Positions 6,511-14,191 of a DNA stretch of 15,270 nucleotides are shown in pieces. Where the stretch lies: the NCBI GenBank assembly GCA_030609445.1, contig JAUWCF010000002.1, positions 1-15,270 of the forward strand, given 5' to 3'. A model generated the notes under the pieces. That model was given only the letters and a program-made list of their open reading frames with translations. It was not told the DNA's origin and did not search any database. The stretch comes from Thermoplasmatota archaeon. GTDB lineage: Archaea; Thermoplasmatota; E2; DHVEG-1. Both the position numbers and the translations under genes were made by a program. Numbering within the stretch: the first letter of the stretch is position 1; each line of letters begins with the position of its first letter.

Positions 6511-7241
6511 CTTGTCAACCCGCCAATCACAGATCCAACTACACTCCCGGATCCTGAAGTTCCTCCACTAGACGGTAGGAATGGTCGTAACGAAGTTGCA
6601 AGATTACTAAGAGTCATCGATTGAATAAGGAGTTTACCTGGACCTTTTAGTGTCGTCAAAAACAATCCTTCTCCACCAAAAAACATGGTTTTAATGCCTT
6701 TCACTCTTTGTATATCATAAGTTACCGTATCTTCCCAACCAACGACACACCCCGTGTCAACCTTAAGAATTTGTTCAGGTTTGAGATCAAACTCAACAAA
6801 ATCTCCACATGCATGTATGAAAACTGTTCCATTTCCTGATAACTTTTCAAGAATGAATCCTTCTCCACCAAAAAACGCTGCGCCAAGTTTCTTTTGAAAT
6901 GCAATACTCATATCCACATTATCTTCTGCGACAAGAAATGCATCTTTTTGAACAAGGAAATCTTTGCCAGATGTTAACTCGATGGGTTTTATTGTCCCAG
7001 GGGCATTTCCTCCAAATGAGACCATTCCAGTTCCGCCTGCTGAAGTAAACTCAGTTAGAAACATTGTCTCTCCTGCAAATTTTCTACCAAGACCTTTCAA
7101 AAAGCCCCCTCTCATTTTAGCTTCCATATTGATGTTACCACTCTGATATACCATTGAACCTGCCTCAGCATAAATCTTTTCACCAGGGTCAATCTGGAGT
7201 GTTACCAACTGCAAATTATCTCCCGATATTTTATATTTCAT
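6507..7241 (-). CDS. TIGR00266/AIM24 family protein
   Basis: This 244-residue beta-rich protein belongs to the AIM24-like family, found in bacteria, archaea and mitochondria. The molecular role is not settled in prokaryotes; the mitochondrial member helps inner-membrane organisation. Internal duplication is visible: FFGGEG occurs at 123-128 and again at 187-192, with EAGSMVYQSG (26-35) and AGETMFL (56-62) as family blocks. A flexible Gly/Ser-rich tail fills about 225-244. There is no signal peptide or membrane helix, so contact with the membrane would have to come through the coupled small membrane protein downstream. GGGTGAG (7246-7252, minus strand) lies four bases before ATG. A TATA-like element lies at 7277-7286. 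Confidence 0.88.
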   Translation of the reverse strand: MKYKISGDNLQLVTLQIDPGEKIYAEAGSMVYQSGNINMEAKMRGGFLKGLGRKFAGETMFLTEFTSAGGTGMVSFGGNAPGTIKPIELTSGKDFLVQKDAFLVAEDNVDMSIAFQKKLGAAFFGGEGFILEKLSGNGTVFIHACGDFVEFDLKPEQILKVDTGCVVGWEDTVTYDIQRVKGIKTMFFGGEGLFLTTLKGPGKLLIQSMTLSNLATSLRPFLPSSGGTSGSGSVVGSVIGGLTR

Positions 7242-7276
7242 TTATCTCACCCATATCTTTATCCATAATGGTAATA

Positions 7277-7286
7277 GTTTATTTAT
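7277..7286 (-). promoter_or_regulatory. TATA-like element of the TIGR00266 operon
   Basis: On the minus strand it reads ATAAATAAAC, about 36-45 bases before the ATG. The predicted leader of about 15 bases holds the GGTGAG ribosome site. It lies back to back with the promoter of the zinc-ribbon gene. Confidence 0.4.
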
Positions 7287-7335
7287 GGTAAAAGTTTTTT
7301 CATAAAAGTTGGAAAAATGAACTACCGACCCTATC

Positions 7336-7350
7336 AGAAAAGTTAAAAAG
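7336..7350 (+). promoter_or_regulatory. BRE and TATA box of the zinc ribbon-aEF1B pair
   Basis: AGAAAAG (BRE-like) runs into TTAAAAAG (TATA-like, 7343-7350). The centre of the box is about 27 bases before the ATG at 7374, which is where transcription should begin, so the first mRNA is probably leaderless. Confidence 0.5.
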
Positions 7351-7373
7351 AGATGTGTTATTCACCGTCTCCT

Positions 7374-7538
7374 ATGAAAAAAGCTGAAAGATGCGTTACA
7401 TGTGGAAAAGGACTGCTTGAACAAGGTTCGACAACGTTTCAATGTCCAACATGCGGTGAAATCATTGGAAGATGCACTGGTTGCAGAGAACAAAGCATAA
7501 CATACAAATGTCCAAAATGTGAGTTTACAGGACCATAG
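7374..7538 (+). CDS. Archaeal four-CxxC zinc-ribbon protein (HVO_2753-like)
   Basis: This 54-residue protein has four cysteine pairs, C7-x2-C10, C24-x2-C27, C34-x2-C37 and C46-x2-C49, enough for two zinc sites. The closing CPKCEFTGP and the RCTGCREQS block match the small archaeal zinc-finger proteins typified by HVO_2753 of Haloferax, which is linked to swarming and biofilm growth. The biochemical role is unknown; RNA binding has been suggested for the family. An ATG seven codons upstream (7353) gives a longer frame, but it would lie at the TATA box and the added residues do not look like the family, so I prefer 7374 as a leaderless start. aEF1B follows after 11 bases, a pairing seen in other archaea. 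Confidence 0.88.
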   Translation: MKKAERCVTCGKGLLEQGSTTFQCPTCGEIIGRCTGCREQSITYKCPKCEFTGP

Positions 7539-7549
7539 GAGGAAAATGT

Positions 7550-7822
7550 ATGGGCGAGGTAATAGCACTGATACGTCTGATGCCAGATGGCGTGTTAACT
7601 GATGATGAGATACAAACTATTCTTGATGAAATAAAGGTTGTTGTAAAAGAACCAGTGAAGCTAGGAAAAGTCGAAGTGAGAGACATTGCTTTTGGATTGA
7701 AAGGCGTTGATGTGACAGTTGCGGTTCCTGATTCAGAAGGCGGACTTGATCCGATAGTTGAGATTCTTTCAAAAATTGATAAAGTCGACAACGTTGAAGT
7801 TGTTGATGTTGGTAGAATCTAA
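7550..7822 (+). CDS. Translation elongation factor aEF1B (EF-1 beta)
   Basis: This 90-residue protein is the guanine nucleotide exchange factor that recharges aEF1A-GDP to aEF1A-GTP during translation elongation. It is the compact archaeal form, equal to the C-terminal exchange domain of eukaryotic EF1B. The opening MGEVIALIRLMP strand, the family motif DIAFGLKG (45-52) and the closing VEVVDVGRI all fit. GGAGG (7538-7542) overlaps the stop of the zinc-ribbon gene and lies seven bases before ATG, so the two are translated from one message. Its last bases overlap by four the end of the convergent regulator gene. Confidence 0.95.
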   Translation: MGEVIALIRLMPDGVLTDDEIQTILDEIKVVVKEPVKLGKVEVRDIAFGLKGVDVTVAVPDSEGGLDPIVEILSKIDKVDNVEVVDVGRI

Positions 7823-8502
7823 GCTGCAGTTTTTTTAACGTAGTTAGTAATATTTTCTAATGCTTCAATACCGATTTCTGTCGGGTAGTAGACAGGATAC
7901 GCAGAGTTGCTTGTGTCCCCTTCGACAAGTTCTGCCATATACATTTTTTTGATATGCCATTTTACGACATGATGATTAAGTTTTAGTGCATGTGCTATTT
8001 CAAGGAGATGTTTACCTGGATGATCTTGTAGGTATTGCATGATTTCTCGTGCGTTATTGTTTTTCAGTATTGATTCTCCTATTGCTTGTTTTCTTATCTC
8101 CATACCGCCTTCAACGAGGTAATATACTTTTTTTCCGCCGATAAATCTACTTCGTACTAGATTTGTCTGTTCTAGTTTACGCAGATGCCATGCCGCATTA
8201 CTTGGTTTTAGGTCAAGTTCTCTTGCGATCTCTCTCAGATGTGAACCAGGGCTTCCGTCGATGTAGTCGTAGAGATGTTTTCGTATCTCTGTATCAAGAA
8301 CGTTTTCTGGTGTCACATATTTTACTCCGCCGTGGAAAAGAAGAAAACCAATGATGACAGCAACTGCAACAATGATGACAGCAAACGTAACCGTAGTTGT
8401 ATTTGCACTTGGCCGGATAAATGAAGAAGCAGCTGCAGTATCCACAACAGCAAAAATAGATAACATAATTAAAATCACGATTAATTTCTTTCTAATCTGC
8501 AT
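7819..8502 (-). CDS. Membrane-anchored double winged-helix regulator
   Basis: This 227-residue protein has a signal-like hydrophobic start (about 7-25), a short Ser/Thr-rich outside segment, a second membrane helix (about 37-56), and then two winged-helix domains in the cytoplasm. The first (about 70-130) has recognition helix PSNAAWHLRKLEQTNLV (100-116); the second (about 151-210) has NHHVVKWHIKKMYMAELV (176-193). Both share the WH-x-(R/K)-K-(L/M) pattern and so look like duplicated ArsR/MarR-like units. Such membrane-bound tandem regulators occur in many euryarchaea; the signal sensed is unknown. No strong ribosome site is seen before the ATG. The neighbouring beta-helix lipoprotein gene, 94 bases upstream on the same strand, is a possible target. 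Confidence 0.85.
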   Translation of the reverse strand: MQIRKKLIVILIMLSIFAVVDTAAASSFIRPSANTTTVTFAVIIVAVAVIIGFLLFHGGVKYVTPENVLDTEIRKHLYDYIDGSPGSHLREIARELDLKPSNAAWHLRKLEQTNLVRSRFIGGKKVYYLVEGGMEIRKQAIGESILKNNNAREIMQYLQDHPGKHLLEIAHALKLNHHVVKWHIKKMYMAELVEGDTSNSAYPVYYPTEIGIEALENITNYVKKTAA

Positions 8503-8535
8503 TTTTCATCCCATCCTGTTATTTACATCCGTACA

Positions 8536-8548
8536 ATAAATATAAATA
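8536..8548 (-). promoter_or_regulatory. TATA-like element of the winged-helix regulator gene
   Basis: On the minus strand the element contains TATTTATATTTAT, about 35-45 bases before the ATG. It suggests the regulator has its own promoter rather than depending on the lipoprotein gene upstream. Confidence 0.45.
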
Positions 8549-8570
8549 CAAAATAGCTTAAAAAGTTTAC

Positions 8571-8598
8571 TTTATACATCTTTATAATTTATACATCT
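8571..8598. repeat. 11-base direct repeat TTTATACATCT
   Basis: TTTATACATCT occurs at 8571-8581 and 8588-8598, 17 bases apart. The second copy covers the stop codon of the beta-helix lipoprotein gene. It may be a regulator site upstream of the winged-helix gene, or chance in AT-rich DNA. Confidence 0.35.
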
Positions 8599-9580
8599 AA
8601 ATATCAATTGGATCTACCAAAGGATACCTATCGCAATTGCCTTCATCTGAATAAGGACCGGTAATGTTATATGAAATATCCCAAATGCCATCGATTTGTA
8701 CTGCATCTGGATATTTTTCTATGTAATCATCCCAATAATTACCTATACTGCCGTTGTCCCATCGATTTCTTACATCATCTCTTGCATTAAGTTCTTCATT
8801 TTGTTCAAAATTATTATGATATATTATGTTGTTTCCTGCACCGCAACAACAATACAATCCTTTCTTATTTTTAAAAATTTGATTATCAAAAACAAGTGAG
8901 TCATCTGAGCCTTTTATGCGAATACCTGTATAACAATAGGAAATCGTATTGCCTGAAATAATATTATTATACGATCCATGAAGGAAGATACCATAAGAAA
9001 GAGGGATGCCAGAAGGAATATTTATCGATATTTCGTTATTTGAAATATTGTTGTTGTTTGATCTATAGGCTGAAATACCATTCTTGTTATCTGTAACGAT
9101 ATTTTCATAAACTTTATTGTTCTCAGTATGTTCCTCGAGATAAATTCCATTCTTTGTGTTCATAATAATGTTATGAGAAAGTATATTATGTGATGTGGTA
9201 ACATAAATCCCTATAATATCTGTAGAAACATCTGGTCCTATCACGGTAAAACCTTTGAAAGTACAAGATTCTGCATCTATTTGAACAGTGACTTTTTGAC
9301 TACTATTTTCATTATTAATAATTGTTGTTTCTGTATCTGTACCGATTAGATTAATTGATTTATTAATACTTAGTACTTCAAGATATGTTCCCTCACGTAC
9401 AATGATTTTATCTCCCTCAGATGCAGCATCTATTGCATTCTGAATTTTTAAAAAATCAGATCCTCCATCATCATCGACATAAAGAGCACTACTCTCATCA
9501 ACATTTTCTTCGATACATCCGTTTAAAGCAAGTAATAACAGTATAAGAAAAAATCCGGATGATAAAGCCTTATTATTCAA
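8597..9580 (-). CDS. Predicted lipoprotein with a NosD-type beta-helix
   Basis: This 327-residue exported protein starts with a short basic region and hydrophobic core ending in a lipobox, Leu19-Asn-Gly-Cys22, so it is probably lipid-anchored outside the cell. From about 34 to 260 it is a right-handed parallel beta-helix of PbH1/NosD repeats, seen as repeated N-x-I/N-N and G-I-Y/G-I-R turns. A block GSIGNYWDDY near the C-terminus is common in archaeal surface proteins of this type. The start is TTG (9578-9580), since no ATG lies before the signal sequence and a strong AAGGAGGT (9587-9594) stands just upstream. A run of three Cys (LYCCCGAG) in the helix is unusual. The gene looks more AT-rich than its neighbours. 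The ligand is unknown; surface polysaccharide is a guess. Confidence 0.8.
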   Translation of the reverse strand: MNNKALSSGFFLILLLLALNGCIEENVDESSALYVDDDGGSDFLKIQNAIDAASEGDKIIVREGTYLEVLSINKSINLIGTDTETTIINNENSSQKVTVQIDAESCTFKGFTVIGPDVSTDIIGIYVTTSHNILSHNIIMNTKNGIYLEEHTENNKVYENIVTDNKNGISAYRSNNNNISNNEISINIPSGIPLSYGIFLHGSYNNIISGNTISYCYTGIRIKGSDDSLVFDNQIFKNKKGLYCCCGAGNNIIYHNNFEQNEELNARDDVRNRWDNGSIGNYWDDYIEKYPDAVQIDGIWDISYNITGPYSDEGNCDRYPLVDPIDI

Positions 9581-9586
9581 ATTATT

Positions 9587-9594
9587 ACCTCCTT
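9587..9594 (-). promoter_or_regulatory. Strong ribosome site that fixes a TTG start
   Basis: On the minus strand this is AAGGAGGT, six bases before TTG at 9578-9580. It is the best Shine-Dalgarno match in the window and the main reason to accept the TTG start of the beta-helix lipoprotein. Confidence 0.75.
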
Positions 9595-9628
9595 ATGTAT
9601 TCTAGGTTATATTCTATTCAAATTTATT

Positions 9629-11344
9629 TTACTTATGCGCAAAATAGCCAATAAGTTTTGTTTTTTGTTTCTCAATTCTTACAAAGCCAACCCGTTCAAA
9701 TTGAATGATCTCCCCATCAGGTATGTCTGCAACTGCTTTTTCTGCATATCCATACAATTCCGCAAGACTTTTTTGGTTGTAAACATCTTTATTGAAAAGT
9801 GGCCCTGGAACACTAATTTTCATCTCCACGTGATCTTTTGTTGTCCATTGGATTTTTGCAATATCAGAAAGTAGTTCTTCGCCTTCATATACCCCAGACA
9901 CCTCATCTCCAATGTTCTGGATTTCCACATTATATAGACCTTTTAACCGGAAAATATCACCAGTCTTCATATTCTGCATATCTTCTTTTTGAACAAAAAA
10001 GACGGAATCTGTCTCAATACTACGTTCCCCCATATCTTTTGTTGGATGTAGTTTTAATTTAGTTTTTCTTTTCGGCGCATCCTTTACAGTTAGTTCCACT
10101 GGATCTGCGACAAAGAAGTACCGCTTTACTAACGGGTCAAGTATTTTTCTATTGAATGCTTCAACAATACTGAAATCAACAGTTGATTCAACCTTTGAAA
10201 TACCTTGTGAAAACACAAATTGCTTGATTGCTTCTGGAACAATTCCTCTCTTCTTCAATCCACGCAATGTAGGAAGTCGTATGTCATCATATCCAGAAAC
10301 AAGTCCTTTTTCAATGAGTGGTTTTATCTTTCTTTTTGAAACAGGCATCCCCTCAATTGCTAGCCTGGAAAATTCCATAAGATATGGTTTTCGAAGATTT
10401 AACAATTCAAGAATATGATAGTATACTGGATCACGAAGTTCATATTCTTTGGTTCTAAAAGGATGGGTTACGCCGCTGATGCTGTCCTCCACAGCTCCTG
10501 CGAAATCATAGGTCGGCCACACCCTATATTTATCTCCCTGTAACGGATGCTCTTTATCTATAACTCGAAAGAGAGTGGGATCACGCATCGCAGTATTAGC
10601 ACTCTTCATATCTCCACATAAACGAAGAATAGCACCTTTCAACTCCCCGGAAGATAATAACTCCTTCCAAAGATCCAGTGTCTCACCACTGCGTCTCTTC
10701 CTGCAACTACATTCTTTAGAATGAAAACGCCCTTCCTTAATTGCTTCTGGTGTGCATGTACAGATATATGCACCTCCCTGGCGTATTAATTGCTCTGCAA
10801 GCTTATAATGAGTTTTTAGATTATCAGAAGTATGATACTCCTTATCCCATTTTATACCAAGCCATCTGAGATCTTCTTTCTGTACGTTGTAAAACTCAAT
10901 TTCTGCATGTTCAGGATTGGTATCGTCAAATCTGAGTATGAATTTTCCATCATACATCTGTGCATATTCGTAATCAACAATTGCAGCTTTTGCATGTCCG
11001 ATATGAAGATAACCGTTAGGTTCAGGTGGAAAACGAGTAACTACTTTCCCACGCTCTGCATGAGAAAGCTTTGGTAGTGAAAAATCTCTTTCTTTTTTCT
11101 CTTTATGCAATAGCTCAGGAGCAGTTTGTTCTAATTCCAAGACTTGTTTTTCTAGTGGGAGACAGTTTACTTCTTTAACAACTATAGTTACGACAGGAAT
11201 AATTTCCTTTGGAGAAATATTTTCTTTTTTTAACGAAGCGATGACTTTACCAACAACTGCTTTTCCATTTGCTTTTCCATCAAACTGTACCGCATTTTGA
11301 AGAGCATATCTTCTTGCTATCTTTTGTATCTTTTCAGCGGACAT
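9629..11344 (-). CDS. gltX: Glutamyl-tRNA synthetase, archaeal type
   Basis: This 571-residue class Ib synthetase charges tRNA-Glu and, in archaea without GlnRS, usually tRNA-Gln as well for later amidation. A helical N-terminal extension (about 1-85) precedes the catalytic fold with HIGH at 114-117 in PPEPNGYLHIGH. The second signature is the archaeal variant MPVSKRK (333-339). CTC (195-197) and CSC (212-214) look like a zinc site. RTKEYELRDPVY (297-308) marks GluRS rather than GlnRS, although the C-terminal anticodon domain is of the GlnRS-like beta-barrel type. The gene starts one base after the ids stop codon and is the last of the isoprenoid operon, a pairing known in other archaea. Confidence 0.95.
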   Translation of the reverse strand: MSAEKIQKIARRYALQNAVQFDGKANGKAVVGKVIASLKKENISPKEIIPVVTIVVKEVNCLPLEKQVLELEQTAPELLHKEKKERDFSLPKLSHAERGKVVTRFPPEPNGYLHIGHAKAAIVDYEYAQMYDGKFILRFDDTNPEHAEIEFYNVQKEDLRWLGIKWDKEYHTSDNLKTHYKLAEQLIRQGGAYICTCTPEAIKEGRFHSKECSCRKRRSGETLDLWKELLSSGELKGAILRLCGDMKSANTAMRDPTLFRVIDKEHPLQGDKYRVWPTYDFAGAVEDSISGVTHPFRTKEYELRDPVYYHILELLNLRKPYLMEFSRLAIEGMPVSKRKIKPLIEKGLVSGYDDIRLPTLRGLKKRGIVPEAIKQFVFSQGISKVESTVDFSIVEAFNRKILDPLVKRYFFVADPVELTVKDAPKRKTKLKLHPTKDMGERSIETDSVFFVQKEDMQNMKTGDIFRLKGLYNVEIQNIGDEVSGVYEGEELLSDIAKIQWTTKDHVEMKISVPGPLFNKDVYNQKSLAELYGYAEKAVADIPDGEIIQFERVGFVRIEKQKTKLIGYFAHK

Positions 11345-11345
11345 A

Positions 11346-12329
11346 TTAATTTTCTCTGTTTATGGAGTAATCAGCAAGATCATATAATAGCTCTTTTGCC
11401 TCTGAATCTTTAAGAATATTTAAAGCGTTTTTTGCTTTTTTAGTGTACTCTATCGCTGTCTTTTTTGCATAATCTATTGATCCCATCTCTTTAAAAACCG
11501 TAAAAACTCTTTTTACATCGTCATCTGAAGCATTACTGTTTCCAAACACTTCATCAAGTACCTGCTTGTTGTCACCTGTTGCATTCTGCAACGAATAAAC
11601 TGCAATAAGTGTTTTTTTACCGTTTCTAATATCATTTCCTATATCTTTACCAAGTATTTCTTCATCACTACTCATATCAAGATAATCATCCCATATCTGA
11701 AACGATAAACCTAAATACAGCCCATACTCGGTCAATGCCGAAATCTCATCCTCGCTTCCTTCACCGATTATCGCTCCACCTCTTGCTGCAAGTCTGAAGA
11801 GTACTGCTGTTTTCCGTGTGATCATATCAGTATATTCTTCCTCAGTGATTATCTTTCTTTGTTCAAACTCTACATCAAGTTGCTGTCCTTCGCAGATGTT
11901 TAAAATACATTGGATGAGTAAACGATCAAGTTGTTTGAAAACAAAGCAGTCAACAGATAAATCATGCATTGCTTCAAATGATCGAGCGAAAAGAAGATCC
12001 CCTGCAAGTATCGCAGCTGGTGCACCAAATTTGATGTGTACTGTGAGTACATTTCTTCTCAGATTTGATCTATCCATAATGTCATCATGGACAAGCGTGA
12101 AATTATGCATTAATTCAAGTGCTGCTCCAAAGGGCAATGTCTTTTCAGCATCACCAGAAACAATTTCGCATGAAAGCATGACAAGAAACGGCCGTAGTCG
12201 TTTTCCACCACCCATTGGAAGATGTCGTGCTGCATCGTATAATGAGACAGGTTTACCGTCCTGCAGATATTTCAGCCAATATTTGCTAAAGATATCTTCT
12301 CTTTTTTTTAATTCATTTTGCAGATTCAT
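11346..12329 (-). CDS. Geranylgeranyl/farnesyl diphosphate synthase
   Basis: This 327-residue all-helical trans-prenyltransferase condenses IPP onto DMAPP, GPP and FPP to build the chain for archaeal ether lipids. The first Asp-rich motif DDIMD (82-86) and second DDYLD (214-218) are intact, as is GGKRLRP (41-47) for IPP binding. Phe77, five residues before the first motif, is the chain-length position known from Sulfolobus GGPP synthase, and an aromatic residue there predicts GGPP as the main product. GGAG at the end of the isomerase gene serves as ribosome site; the gap to that gene is three bases. The adjoining gltX begins one base after this stop. Confidence 0.95.
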   Translation of the reverse strand: MNLQNELKKREDIFSKYWLKYLQDGKPVSLYDAARHLPMGGGKRLRPFLVMLSCEIVSGDAEKTLPFGAALELMHNFTLVHDDIMDRSNLRRNVLTVHIKFGAPAAILAGDLLFARSFEAMHDLSVDCFVFKQLDRLLIQCILNICEGQQLDVEFEQRKIITEEEYTDMITRKTAVLFRLAARGGAIIGEGSEDEISALTEYGLYLGLSFQIWDDYLDMSSDEEILGKDIGNDIRNGKKTLIAVYSLQNATGDNKQVLDEVFGNSNASDDDVKRVFTVFKEMGSIDYAKKTAIEYTKKAKNALNILKDSEAKELLYDLADYSINREN

Positions 12330-12332
12330 TCT

Positions 12333-13391
12333 TCACTCCCACATCTTTAGATTTTCAGAGAACTTTACTTCCGCATTTGCGAGTTGTTCAATGTTTTCTG
12401 CTCCAACTAAAAACATGGCTGTTCGAAGTTCTTTGATGATCATATCAAGCTCTAAAATTGTTGATTGGCTATCTTTTGTTGCTGGTTTTAATAATGAAAG
12501 GGCGATTCCTGCAGCATCTGCCCCGAGCACAAGTGCTTTTGCTGCGTCAAGTCCGTTTCGGATACCACCTGTAGCAATAATAGGCATATCCCAATCGGTA
12601 GCCTTTCCAACTTTAAGAATAGATGCAGGTGTTGGTATCCCCCAATCCCAAAAGATTTGACCTTCACGCATGTTATATTTATCATCTTTTATTTTAGCAC
12701 GATAATATTCCACAGCAGAAAACGAGGTGCCTCCAAGGCCTCCTACATCAACTCCTGCAATACTTGTTTTTTTGAGTAATTCAGCGACTTTAAATGAAAT
12801 ACCTGCCCCGCTTTCTTTGATAAGAATAGGTCTGCCAAATTCTTCTGAAAGCATATGTATTGCTTCTAAACAGCCTTTTGCATGAACTTCCCCTTCAGGC
12901 TGAACAGCTTCCTGTAAAAAGTTGAGGCAGACCGCAAGAACATCTGCATCGATCATCTCAACTATTTTTTCCACATTTTCAAGTATTTCTTTTTTATCCC
13001 ATAAAACAATCTGAGAAGCACCGATATTTGCAATCTTTAACGGAATGTCATACTCGTTTATGACGCTATATGTTTCTTTTAAATCATTGTTTTCAAGAGC
13101 AGATCGTTGAGAGCCGACACCCATAGCAAGTTTAAATTTCTCTGCAGCTGCTGCAAGATTTTTATTTATTTTTTTGCTCTCATCGTATCCTCCAGTAATA
13201 GCAGAGATGACAATTGGTGCTCCTAATATTTTTCCAAAGAGTTCGGTTGACAGATCAATATCGTCTTCATTGATTTCAGGGAGCGCATTATGAAGGAGGT
13301 GGACAGAATCCCAGTAGTTATAATGTGCCGACACGTCTTCATCAAGACATATCTGTACATGTTCACGTTTTCGTTCTTCAGTTTGATTCAT
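12333..13391 (-). CDS. fni: Isopentenyl-diphosphate delta-isomerase type 2
   Basis: This 352-residue FMN- and NADPH-dependent TIM-barrel isomerase interconverts IPP and DMAPP, supplying the starter for prenyl chain growth. The family blocks are present: RKREH (7-11), AITGGY (64-69), GVGSQR (91-96), QEAVQPEGE (160-168), KESGAGIS (192-199), GVDVGGLGGTS (213-223) and FWDWGIPT (247-254). The usual HxNxxQE motif reads Cys155-Leu-Asn-Phe-Leu-Gln160-Glu161. The catalytic Gln and Glu are kept but the His is a Cys, and the TGC codon is two bases from His. The ATG overlaps the kinase TGA as ATGA, with GGTGA six bases before, so the two are translationally coupled. Confidence 0.95.
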   Translation of the reverse strand: MNQTEERKREHVQICLDEDVSAHYNYWDSVHLLHNALPEINEDDIDLSTELFGKILGAPIVISAITGGYDESKKINKNLAAAAEKFKLAMGVGSQRSALENNDLKETYSVINEYDIPLKIANIGASQIVLWDKKEILENVEKIVEMIDADVLAVCLNFLQEAVQPEGEVHAKGCLEAIHMLSEEFGRPILIKESGAGISFKVAELLKKTSIAGVDVGGLGGTSFSAVEYYRAKIKDDKYNMREGQIFWDWGIPTPASILKVGKATDWDMPIIATGGIRNGLDAAKALVLGADAAGIALSLLKPATKDSQSTILELDMIIKELRTAMFLVGAENIEQLANAEVKFSENLKMWE

Positions 13392-14170
13392 CTTTTTTCA
13401 CCATGGACAAACGTGTTTTTTGTTTTTCTTCCAACCAGTGTATCATATAATCTATTATTTATATTGCCATTCAGCAGAATAGTATCTATACCTAATCGAG
13501 AAATGTTTTTTATTGTTTCTATTTTTCCCTGCATTCCTTTTGTAACATCAGCATGGTCATCTGCACTTGTTGTCAGATCCTCCAGTTCATATATTGTTGC
13601 CTTCTCTATGAATTCTGCGTTTTTATCTGTTTTTGGATTTGACGTATAAATACCATCTTCATCTAATACAAACAGTACTTTTTCTGGGTTGAAATATTCT
13701 GCAAGCAGTTGCATGAGAAGATCACCTGAACAGATAGAAAAACCAAGGGTTTTATCAAGTACTACATCTCCAAAAGTTACTGGTGTGAATCCTTTGTTTA
13801 GGTATTCTTTGAATATGTTGTAATCCATTTTTGATGGTTTATGATCATCAAGTTGTAGTATGGCATGTGGGGGAATTGATACAGCTGCGATATCTTGGTT
13901 ATGCAGTGATGCGAGAACAAGTGAATTGAGCTGTTGAACCATTGCATGTGTATCTGAGAATCCTTGGAGTTGAGTATCGTCTTTATATCCTTGATTTAAA
14001 GAATGCTGTTTTGCAAGAATATGCCCAAAGGATCCTGCACCGTGAACGAGTATTATTTCTTTGTCTGCTTTTTTAATTTCTGAAGAAAGCCTATCCATTA
14101 TCTCTTCTTTAAATGCATATTTTTTTGCTTTGTCTGTAATGATACTTCCACCGAGTTTTATAAGAAACAT
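13388..14170 (-). CDS. ipk: Isopentenyl phosphate kinase
   Basis: This 260-residue amino acid kinase-fold enzyme phosphorylates isopentenyl phosphate to IPP, the last step of the archaeal modified mevalonate pathway. It opens with IKLGGSIITDK (4-14), holding K5 and K14. HGAGSFGH (43-50) carries the conserved His50 that grips the substrate phosphate. FGDVV (133-137), SGD (148-150) and DGIYTSNPK (172-180) follow in family order. The late motif reads DVTKGM (208-213), with Lys where Gly is more usual. GGAAG (14175-14179) lies a few bases before ATG, and a TATA-like element lies at 14192-14201. It is the first gene of the ipk-fni-ids-gltX operon; no mevalonate kinase or decarboxylase gene is in view. 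Confidence 0.95.
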   Translation of the reverse strand: MFLIKLGGSIITDKAKKYAFKEEIMDRLSSEIKKADKEIILVHGAGSFGHILAKQHSLNQGYKDDTQLQGFSDTHAMVQQLNSLVLASLHNQDIAAVSIPPHAILQLDDHKPSKMDYNIFKEYLNKGFTPVTFGDVVLDKTLGFSICSGDLLMQLLAEYFNPEKVLFVLDEDGIYTSNPKTDKNAEFIEKATIYELEDLTTSADDHADVTKGMQGKIETIKNISRLGIDTILLNGNINNRLYDTLVGRKTKNTFVHGEKR

Positions 14171-14191
14171 TCGCTTCCTGCATGAAATTAG

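Noticed and set aside
7353..7373. Longer start of the zinc-ribbon protein
   Set aside because: The ATG at 7353 lies immediately after the TATA-like element, so it would be upstream of the expected transcript start, and the seven extra residues do not resemble the family.
11818..12660. Open frame of 280 codons on the plus strand
   Set aside because: It lies opposite the GGPP synthase and IPP isomerase genes, both certain, and its translation is Ser-rich with no recognisable motif. It is a shadow.
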